Shown here in pieces: positions 7,106 through 12,788 of a DNA stretch of 12,788 nt. The stretch's first letter is position 1. Each line of letters starts with the position of its first letter. Where the stretch lies: contig JAFUPE010000068.1 of assembly GCA_017481395.1 (NCBI GenBank), positions 1 to 12,788 of the forward strand, written 5' to 3'. Origin of the DNA: Ruminococcus sp. Its GTDB lineage: Bacteria; Bacillota_A; Clostridia; Oscillospirales; Acutalibacteraceae. Position numbers and translations under genes: made by a program. The notes beneath the pieces are model-generated. The model saw only the letters and a list, made by a program, of their open reading frames with translations. It was not told the origin of the DNA and did no database searches.

Positions 7106-7134
7106 ATTATACCACCCTAAAGCACGGATGTCAA
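7106..7134 (-). promoter_or_regulatory. Consensus sigma-A promoter of the T-box/ligase transcript
   Basis: TTGACA (7129-7134), a 17-nt spacer, and TATAAT (7106-7111): both hexamers match the consensus exactly. The start point should be near 7099, which places the whole T-box in the transcript. The -35 box begins 13 nt after the exporter's stop codon. Confidence 0.93.
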
Positions 7135-7147
7135 CCGACAAAAATAT

Positions 7148-8317
7148 TTAGTTTGTAAATGGGCGGTCTATCTGAACTACTGCATTGCAGTTTTCAAGAT
7201 TTTTGCTTACAAGAGACGAAATTTCCTTTTTAAGCTTTTTGTCGTCATCTTTAATACAGAAAGGCACAACTGCATCAAAAATCAGATTGGTGTGGGTTAC
7301 TCCCGGAACCATACGAAAATCGTGAATGGTTACATCGGGATGCACCGTCTTGACAATCTTTGCAACAGACATTCTGTAGGAATTGGTAACCTCGTTGTCG
7401 GTTTCAATAGGGTCCATATGAATTACCGCAAGGCAACCGTAAACCTCGGCTATCTCCTGCTCTATAAGGTCGATTTCATCATGAAGCTCGTAAATATTCC
7501 CCTTGCCGTCAACCTCAGCATGAAGAGAGAGAATTTGTCTGCCGGGGCCGTAATCGTGAACAATAAGGTCGTGAATTCCAAGCACAACAGGGTGAGCAAG
7601 CACTGTTGCCTCAACAGCCTCTACAAACTCCTTTTCGGGAGGAGCACCAAGTAAAAGCTTTAATGTTTCCATTGCGGACTTAAAGCCTGCAAAAAGGATA
7701 AACAAGGACACCAACACACCGCACCAACCGTCAATCATTACGTCGAAATAAACGCCGATAACAAGCGACAGAAGTACAACTGCGGTTGCTATTGAATCTG
7801 AAATACAGTCCATAGCTGTAGCCTTCATACCAGCAGAGTTTATGGCTTTTCCTACCCTGCGGTTATAGAAAAACATATAAAGCTTAACTAAAATAGAAAC
7901 ACCTAAAATAACAGCAGAAAGCATCCAATTGTCAGCTATGGGCTCGGGATTTACAATTTTGCCTATAGACGATGTCATAAGCTCAACGCCGACAACAATT
8001 ATGATAACCGATACTAAAAGTCCCGATATATACTCAAACCTGCCATGACCGAAAGGATGCTCGGGGTCAGGCTTTTTGCCTGAAAAACGAAAACCCACAA
8101 GAGTAATCAACGAAGAGCCTGCGTCGGAAAGGTTATTGAAGGCATCTGCGGTAATTGCAATTGAGCCTGCCAAGGTACCTGCTAAAAGCTTACCTGCAAA
8201 AAGCAGGATATTAAGTGCAATACCCGCAATACTGCAAAGTGCACCCCAAGCACGTCTGCCGTCGGGAGTGTCTTTGCTTTTATTTTTAAGAAAAATTCTA
8301 CCCAAAATACTTATCAT
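7148..8317 (-). CDS. Cation diffusion facilitator (CDF) metal exporter, probably Mn2+ type
   Basis: This 389-residue protein is a CDF transporter, a proton-coupled exporter of divalent metals in the inner membrane. Hydrophobic segments run from about 25 to 215. The transport site is visible as N61-x-x-x-D65 in TM2 (DAFNNLSD) and D170-x-x-x-D174 in TM5 (DCISD), with the family motif HPFGHGRFEY at 87-96. Zinc exporters of the family usually have a histidine in these positions, whereas an N/D/D/D set is associated with manganese exporters such as MntE, so Mn2+ is the likely substrate. A cytoplasmic dimerisation domain covers about 215-290. An extra domain of about 95 residues follows, making it longer than the usual 300 residues. 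Such long forms are common in clostridia. It follows ktrA by 18 nt and is last in the run. The ribosome binding site is weak (GGCGGGA). Confidence 0.9.
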   Translation of the reverse strand: MISILGRIFLKNKSKDTPDGRRAWGALCSIAGIALNILLFAGKLLAGTLAGSIAITADAFNNLSDAGSSLITLVGFRFSGKKPDPEHPFGHGRFEYISGLLVSVIIIVVGVELMTSSIGKIVNPEPIADNWMLSAVILGVSILVKLYMFFYNRRVGKAINSAGMKATAMDCISDSIATAVVLLSLVIGVYFDVMIDGWCGVLVSLFILFAGFKSAMETLKLLLGAPPEKEFVEAVEATVLAHPVVLGIHDLIVHDYGPGRQILSLHAEVDGKGNIYELHDEIDLIEQEIAEVYGCLAVIHMDPIETDNEVTNSYRMSVAKIVKTVHPDVTIHDFRMVPGVTHTNLIFDAVVPFCIKDDDKKLKKEISSLVSKNLENCNAVVQIDRPFTN

Positions 8318-8335
8318 AAAAAGTCCCGCCTCTGT

Positions 8336-8983
8336 TTATTTTGAAGCCAGCTTATAAACTCTGTCTGCTCTGCCGATAACCACAAGATGCTCACCGCTAA
8401 GGAAGGCATAATCAGCAGTAAGCTCTGTATCAAGCTTGCCGTCACGCTTTACGGCAATGATGTTAACGGAATATTTACGTCTTACGTCAACCTCGCCGAC
8501 TGTCTTTCCTACCCAATCATGGGGAACAGGAATTTCGTACACTGCGTAATCTTCGGTAAGCTCGATATAATCAAAAATATTCTTTACGTTAAGCCTTATG
8601 GCAGTTTTCTCGGCTACGTCACGCTCAGGATAAATTACTTGGTCTGCACCGATTTTTTTAAGCAGGTTTGCGTGTCTGGCAGAGCCTGCCTTTGAAATAA
8701 CACACTTTGCACCGAACTCTTTTAAAAGAGCTGTAATTTCCATAGCTGACTGGAAATTAGTACCCACCGCAACAATACAATAGTCAAAATTTGAAACTCC
8801 TAATGAGCTTATTACATTTTCGTCAGAGCAATCGCAGATTCTGGAATCCTCAAACTCGTTGGCATACCTTTCAACAAGCTCCTCGTCAATATCAGCAACC
8901 AACACATCATTGCCAAGCTGAGAAAACTTAAGTGCAAGGTGATATCCGAATCTGCCAAGACCGATTACAAGAATTGATTTCAT
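8336..8983 (-). CDS. ktrA: Potassium uptake regulatory subunit KtrA (TrkA/RCK family)
   Basis: This 215-residue protein has an N-terminal RCK Rossmann domain (1 to about 130) with the nucleotide motif GLGRFG at 8-13 and acidic D31 at the end of the second strand, suited to ATP/ADP or NAD. An RCK_C domain follows at about 137-214, which in Staphylococcus aureus KtrA binds cyclic di-AMP. KtrA forms a cytoplasmic octameric ring that gates the KtrB membrane subunit. The length matches single-RCK KtrA (about 220) rather than the double-length TrkA of Proteobacteria. It starts 12 nt after the ktrB stop, with AGAGGT about 8 nt before the ATG. Regulation by ATP/ADP and c-di-AMP is inferred from the family. 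Confidence 0.94.
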   Translation of the reverse strand: MKSILVIGLGRFGYHLALKFSQLGNDVLVADIDEELVERYANEFEDSRICDCSDENVISSLGVSNFDYCIVAVGTNFQSAMEITALLKEFGAKCVISKAGSARHANLLKKIGADQVIYPERDVAEKTAIRLNVKNIFDYIELTEDYAVYEIPVPHDWVGKTVGEVDVRRKYSVNIIAVKRDGKLDTELTADYAFLSGEHLVVIGRADRVYKLASK

Positions 8984-8995
8984 AATAAAAACCTC

Positions 8996-10333
8996 TTATC
9001 CGATTAATACTTGTTCTGAAGGACGCTTTACAGCTACCTGCTTGCGTTTTTCCGCAAGAGTCAGCATAAGTGTAAGTCCGCCGATTCTGCCTGCATACAT
9101 AAGCAGAATTATCACATACTTTGAAGCTACAGAAAGCTCAGGCGTTATGCCCATTGTAACTCCGACTGTGCCCATTGCCGATACTGCCTCAAAAACAATG
9201 GCAGTCATAGAAAAAGGTTCCAAAGCACACATAATCATTATAGCCACGCACAATACCAAAATGTAAGTTACTACAACAGCACTTGCCTGACGGGCTGTTT
9301 TTTCCTCAAGTCGCTTTTTAAAAACAGTGATGGAATTATTTCGCCTTGCCGAGGCAAAGGTTGAAAGCACAAGCACCGCAAACGTAGTAGTTTTTACACC
9401 GCCTGCAGTAGAGCCGGGGCTTCCGCCGATAAACATAAGCAAACAGAAAATAATAACTGTACTATGACTTATACTTGCCAAATCAGCAGTATTAAAGCCT
9501 GCAGTACGCGGAGTTACAGACTGAAAAAACGAAACCAGCCACCGCTTATGATCGGGCATATCGGAAAGCACCCCGTCACGCTCAAAAATATAAAACAGCA
9601 CTGTACCGATTAAAAGCAGTACCCCTGTAGTAATGAGCACAATTTTTGAGTGAAGAGTGTACCTGCGGATATTCTGGCGGAGATTAAAAATATCGTTCCA
9701 CACAATAAAGCCGACACCGCCAACGATAATAAGAGCACATACGGTAAGGTTTACCAATACATCGTCATAAAACAGCGTAAGTGAAGAAAAAGGTTCGTAT
9801 CTTCCCATCAGGTCAAAACCTGCGTTGCAAAAAGCTGAGACTGAATGAAAAACCGCGTTGTAAATTCCCTTTAGCAAACCCATTTTCGGAACAAATCTAA
9901 TGCTTAAGAGTACTGCACCTACAGCTTCAGTAATAAAAGTGCCGTAAAGGATTTTACGAATCATTTTAATTACGCCCTTAAGCTCAAGGGAACCCGATGA
10001 CTCCATCAAAAGTCTTCTTTCTCTTAAACCGATGCGTCGTTTTAAAAGAAAAGAAAACATCGTGATAATGGTCATAAACCCCAAACCGCCGATTTGGATT
10101 AAGGTTATTATAGTAATCTGACCGAACAGCGACCAATGTGTAAAGGTATCATAAACAATAAGTCCCGTTACACAAGTAGCCGAAGTTGAGGTAAAAAGTG
10201 CATTTGTAAAAGGGGTCCAATCTCCGCTTCTGGAAGATATAGGAAGCATAAGTACAAACGCACCTAAGAATATAAGTAAAGCAAAACCGATTGTAATTAC
10301 CTTTGTGTAGGTAAGCTTCATTCGTTTCTTCAT
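8996..10333 (-). CDS. ktrB: Potassium uptake membrane subunit KtrB (TrkH/KtrB family)
   Basis: This 445-residue membrane protein has the four repeated pore units of KtrB. The selectivity-filter segments are TSATCVTGLIVYD (50-62), SAFCNAGFD (166-174), TPRTAGFNTAD (274-284) and SAMGTVGVTMG (385-395), with filter glycines G57, G172, G279 and G391. The glycine-rich intramembrane gate loop GGSPGSTAGG is at 303-312. Together with KtrA it forms a potassium uptake system, sodium-dependent in several species, used in osmotic adaptation. Length fits KtrB (about 450) better than TrkH (about 480). The ATG at 10331-10333 follows AAGGAGG with 4-nt spacing, so I prefer it over M5. It lies 24 nt after htpG. 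No c-di-AMP riboswitch precedes it, unlike some Bacillus ktr operons. Confidence 0.94.
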   Translation of the reverse strand: MKKRMKLTYTKVITIGFALLIFLGAFVLMLPISSRSGDWTPFTNALFTSTSATCVTGLIVYDTFTHWSLFGQITIITLIQIGGLGFMTIITMFSFLLKRRIGLRERRLLMESSGSLELKGVIKMIRKILYGTFITEAVGAVLLSIRFVPKMGLLKGIYNAVFHSVSAFCNAGFDLMGRYEPFSSLTLFYDDVLVNLTVCALIIVGGVGFIVWNDIFNLRQNIRRYTLHSKIVLITTGVLLLIGTVLFYIFERDGVLSDMPDHKRWLVSFFQSVTPRTAGFNTADLASISHSTVIIFCLLMFIGGSPGSTAGGVKTTTFAVLVLSTFASARRNNSITVFKKRLEEKTARQASAVVVTYILVLCVAIMIMCALEPFSMTAIVFEAVSAMGTVGVTMGITPELSVASKYVIILLMYAGRIGGLTLMLTLAEKRKQVAVKRPSEQVLIG

Positions 10334-10357
10334 AGTGCCTCCTTAAAGAGGGATTTG

Positions 10358-12244
10358 TCAGGTAAGCAAGTCGCAAATCTGAGAACTGAGCTTTACAGGG
10401 TCCTTAATCTCGAGACCGCTTATAAGACGAGCCTGAGCATAGAGAATCTCGACATAAGCAGAAAGCTTTTCTTTGTCGGTTTCGTAAAGTCCCTTTAAAG
10501 TGTCACAAAGCTTGTGATTCATATTAATCTCGAGAACAGTCTGAGCAAGTGCCATTCCCTCGCTGCCGGGAAGCTGAGAAAGCACCCTTGCCATTTCGGC
10601 AGAAAGGTAGCCTTCGCTTATTAAGCTTACGGGATGCTCGCCTACTGTGTTTGAAAAACGCACAGCCTTAACCTCACCTTTAAGCACCTCGCCCATAAAT
10701 TCAAGAAGCTCTTTGCTTTCTTCATTTAAAGTTTTGACGCTCTCTTTTTCATCATCTGAAGAAAGGTCAAGATTACCCGAAGTAACGTTTACGAAATCCT
10801 TGCCTGCGAAACTTTGCAGTGTTGTAGCTACAAACTCATCAACCTCGTCAGTAAAGATTAAAACGTCATAGCCCTTGCTTCTTACCAAAGTGGTTCTGGG
10901 TAAGCTTTCGGCAAGCTCTGCAGTTGCACCGTAGGCGTAGTAGATTGCCTTCTGATCCTCGGGCATTGCATCACAATATTCTTTAAGAGAAATAAAGTTA
11001 CCTGTCGCAGAAGATTTAAACACAAGTAAATCCTTTAAGGTATCCTTATTTGCACCGTAATCGTTGTACACGCCGAATTTAAGCACAGCGCCGAACTCCT
11101 TAAAGAAAGCTGTGTACTTTTCTCTATCCTGCTCTAAAAGCTTTAAAAGCTCTGTGCGGATTTTCTTCTCTAAGCTTTTTGCAATGGTTCTTAGCTGATA
11201 GTTCTGCTGTAAAGTTTCGCGTGAAATATTAAGAGTAAGGTCAGAGCTGTCCACAACACCCTTTACAAAGTTAAAATAGTCGGGCAGTAAATCGGCACAC
11301 TTGTCCATAATCATTACGCCGTTGCTGTAAAGAGTCAGTCCCTTCTGATAGCCCTTAGAATAGTAATCAAAGGGAGCCTTTGCAGGAATAAACATAAGGG
11401 TTTCGTACTCAACGGTACCCTCGATATGAGCCTGAATGGTTTTTACGGGTGCATTATAGTCGTAGAAGGTCGCCTTGTAAAAATCTGCATACTGCTCGTC
11501 GGTAACTTCTGTTGAAGACTTATGCCACAAGGGCACCATAGAGTTAAGGGTCTGATTTTCAACTACAGTTTCATACTTAGGCTCAGAGTTTTCGTCCTCA
11601 GCGGGAACTGTCTTTGTAACCTCCACATCCATACGGATAGGATATCGAATATAGTCGGAATAACGCTTAACAAGCTCTTTAATCTTGTACTGGTCTAAAA
11701 ACTCAGTGAAATTTTCGGTGTCTGTATCCTCTTTGATGTAAAGAGTAATTTCAGAGCCAAAGGGAGCATACTCGCAGGGGGCAATTGTGTAGCCCTCGGT
11801 ACCTTCGCTTTCCCAGCAGTAAGCAATATCCGAGCCTATTGCATGAGTGCGTACGGTGATTTTCTTGCTTACCATAAAGGCCGAGTAAAAGCCTACGCCG
11901 AACTGACCGATTATGCTTATATTCTCGTCGGTGTTTTCGCTTTTAAACGCACCTGAGCCCGAGTGAGCAATGGTAGAAAGGTTTTCTTCAAGCTCCTTGT
12001 CTGTCATACCACAACCGTTGTCACAGATTTTAATGATGCGGTTTTCTTTATCAATAGAAATATCGATACCATACTTATCACGCTCCAGTGCAAAGGCTGA
12101 GTCTGTAAGTGAGCGAAAGTATCTTTTATCAATAGCATCGCTCGCATTTGAAATAAGCTCTCTTAAGAAAATCTCTCTGTTTGTATAAACAGAGTTAATC
12201 ATCATATCCAACATCTTTTTGGATTCTGTTTTGAACTGTTTCAT
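10358..12244 (-). CDS. htpG: Chaperone HtpG (bacterial Hsp90)
   Basis: This 628-residue protein is full-length Hsp90, a cytoplasmic ATP-dependent homodimeric chaperone. The N-terminal GHKL ATPase domain (1 to about 215) shows FLRELISNASDA with catalytic E29 and N33, DNGCGM at 75-80, the lid region TIAHSGSGAF (91-100) and GQFGVGFYSAF (113-123). The middle domain carries the catalytic loop SRETLQQN at 341-348 (R342, Q346). The C-terminal dimerisation domain ends near 628. Residue counts agree with E. coli HtpG (624). The start at 12244 has GGAGG with 11-nt spacing. It opens a run of four closely spaced genes and has its own promoter. No CIRCE element is present, so HrcA control is unlikely. A 9-3-9 inverted repeat over the promoter could be an operator. 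Confidence 0.97.
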   Translation of the reverse strand: MKQFKTESKKMLDMMINSVYTNREIFLRELISNASDAIDKRYFRSLTDSAFALERDKYGIDISIDKENRIIKICDNGCGMTDKELEENLSTIAHSGSGAFKSENTDENISIIGQFGVGFYSAFMVSKKITVRTHAIGSDIAYCWESEGTEGYTIAPCEYAPFGSEITLYIKEDTDTENFTEFLDQYKIKELVKRYSDYIRYPIRMDVEVTKTVPAEDENSEPKYETVVENQTLNSMVPLWHKSSTEVTDEQYADFYKATFYDYNAPVKTIQAHIEGTVEYETLMFIPAKAPFDYYSKGYQKGLTLYSNGVMIMDKCADLLPDYFNFVKGVVDSSDLTLNISRETLQQNYQLRTIAKSLEKKIRTELLKLLEQDREKYTAFFKEFGAVLKFGVYNDYGANKDTLKDLLVFKSSATGNFISLKEYCDAMPEDQKAIYYAYGATAELAESLPRTTLVRSKGYDVLIFTDEVDEFVATTLQSFAGKDFVNVTSGNLDLSSDDEKESVKTLNEESKELLEFMGEVLKGEVKAVRFSNTVGEHPVSLISEGYLSAEMARVLSQLPGSEGMALAQTVLEINMNHKLCDTLKGLYETDKEKLSAYVEILYAQARLISGLEIKDPVKLSSQICDLLT

Positions 12245-12266
12245 ATTTTAAAAATCCTCCGACATG

Positions 12267-12287
12267 AAAATATTACCATAATATTTT
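12267..12287. repeat. Perfect 9-3-9 inverted repeat at the htpG promoter
   Basis: AAAATATTA (12267-12275), spacer CCA, then TAATATTTT (12279-12287), with no mismatch. It covers most of the htpG -10 box and the expected start point, the usual place for a repressor operator. It is very AT-rich, so chance is a real alternative, and it could also form a hairpin at the 5' end of the mRNA. Confidence 0.6.
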
Positions 12288-12311
12288 AGTCCTACTTAGA
12301 AATAAAGTCAA
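12283..12311 (-). promoter_or_regulatory. Sigma-A promoter of htpG
   Basis: TTGACT (12306-12311), a 17-nt spacer and TAAAAT (12283-12288) on the minus strand. The start point would be near 12276, giving a short leader of about 30 nt with GGAGG before the htpG ATG. It probably drives htpG, ktrB, ktrA and the exporter together, since no other strong promoter or terminator was seen between them. Confidence 0.78.
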
Positions 12312-12336
12312 TAGACAGTCCATTATTACATTTATA

Positions 12337-12365
12337 TTGAAAAAAAGGATTCATACTGATATAAT
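12337..12365 (+). promoter_or_regulatory. Sigma-A promoter of the secreted Ig-like protein gene
   Basis: TTGAAA (12337-12342), a 17-nt spacer and TATAAT (12360-12365) on the plus strand. The start point near 12372 leaves a leader of only about 20 nt, with AGGAGG (12379-12384) 8 nt before the ATG. The -35 box lies 25 bp from the -35 box of the divergent htpG promoter. Confidence 0.85.
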
Positions 12366-12392
12366 TGATTTTAAGAACAGGAGGATTTTTTT

Positions 12393-12788
12393 ATGATTAA
12401 AAGAAGGTTTTTGGCATTACTGACAGCTATACTTATAACACTCTCTGTGGTAACCGTTACTGTTTCGGCAGAGGAAGAAGTTAAGGTAATATCCGCAACT
12501 GTTGTGCAGGAACTCACCACTTCGACTTGTTTCGAAGGTGCAGAAGAAGACACAGCAGACCTTAGTGGGCTCAGAATCTTATATGAGCTTTCAGACGGCA
12601 GATACGATGTATGGGGCTTTGACCGCAACACCTATCCCGATTTAGGCAACAATGAGGTTGACTGGGATTTTGTCCGAAACGATAAGGGCGAGGTTGTTAA
12701 GGAGAACAACAAAGTTGCAATACAGATAACCTGCGGTGAAACACTGGTAGAGGTTGAATATACAATCATCGAAAATCCCGTAGAAAGC
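12393..12788 (+). CDS. Secreted protein with bacterial Ig-like (Big_3-type) domain, N-terminal part (runs off window)
   Basis: The frame is open for 132 codons to the window edge without a stop. It starts MIKRRFLALL, followed by a hydrophobic stretch and VSA at 24-26 before EEEV, a clear Sec signal peptide cut after A26. There is no lipobox cysteine, so it is secreted or wall-attached rather than a lipoprotein. Residues about 30-132 resemble a bacterial Ig-like domain of the Big_3 type: TCFEGAEEDTADLSGLRILYEL is split by the typical DLSGL turn, then YELSDGRYDVW, and the domain closes with VEVEYTIIENPV. Such domains are usually repeated in surface proteins and followed by catalytic or anchoring modules, which would lie beyond this window. 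Strong AGGAGG and promoter support the start. Function is unknown. Confidence 0.8.
   Translation, partial: MIKRRFLALLTAILITLSVVTVTVSAEEEVKVISATVVQELTTSTCFEGAEEDTADLSGLRILYELSDGRYDVWGFDRNTYPDLGNNEVDWDFVRNDKGEVVKENNKVAIQITCGETLVEVEYTIIENPVES

Noticed and set aside
10334..10357. A c-di-AMP (ydaO-type) riboswitch before ktrB.
   Set aside because: Only 24 nt separate htpG and ktrB, far too short for that riboswitch.
12245..12392. CIRCE/HrcA operator upstream of htpG.
   Set aside because: The TTAGCACTC/GAGTGCTAA repeat is absent. The only palindrome is the AT-rich 9-3-9 repeat.
12371..12631. An 86-codon minus-strand frame opposite the secreted protein gene.
   Set aside because: It is a shadow of the plus-strand gene, which has promoter, ribosome binding site and signal peptide. 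The antisense frame is low-complexity (Ser/Val/Thr-rich) and has no such signals.
1..12788. Mobile elements, phage genes, CRISPR arrays or a defence system.
   Set aside because: No transposase, integrase, direct-repeat array, toxin-antitoxin pair or nuclease was found. The genes are ordinary chromosomal ones.

Overview
The window looks like chromosomal DNA from an anaerobic, low-to-moderate-GC Firmicute, most likely a gut Clostridia member of the Oscillospiraceae/Ruminococcaceae type. The evidence is: a ribosomal protein L27 with the Firmicutes N-terminal extension next to its processing protease Prp, a T-box riboswitch, strong AGGAGG ribosome binding sites, consensus sigma-A promoters, a YmfF/YmfH peptidase pair and KtrAB potassium transport. 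No transposase, integrase, CRISPR array, tRNA or rRNA was seen. Almost everything lies on the minus strand, so it reads from right to left. Only the gene at the right edge is on the plus strand.

Right edge to 7.1 kb: a short divergent promoter region (about 12245-12392) separates a truncated secreted protein with an Ig-like domain (plus strand) from a minus-strand run of four closely spaced genes: htpG (Hsp90 chaperone), ktrB and ktrA (potassium uptake channel and its RCK gating subunit), and a CDF-family divalent metal exporter with a manganese-type site. The htpG promoter has a perfect 9-3-9 inverted repeat over its -10 box and start point.

7.1 to 5.1 kb: a consensus promoter starts only 13 nt after the exporter's stop codon and drives a complete T-box leader. 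I read its specifier as UAC (Tyr), and the T-box bulge base (U) suits a tRNA with discriminator A73. The leader controls a single AMP-forming acyl/aryl-CoA ligase. This pairing is the most interesting item in the window, because it suggests the ligase helps make or salvage tyrosine, for example by activating an aryl acid.

5.1 to 0.8 kb: a tight operon of ymfF, ymfH and one continuous reading frame that joins prolipoprotein diacylglyceryl transferase (Lgt) to FolD. The peptidase pair overlaps by one base. The Lgt-FolD joint is either a real fusion or the result of a single-base slip in an ancestral ATGA stop/start overlap.

0.8 kb to left edge: the rplU-prp-rpmA ribosomal operon. Its -35 box overlaps the folD stop codon, and a structured leader that is probably the L21 autoregulatory leader precedes rplU. 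rpmA is cut off by the window edge after 16 complete codons.
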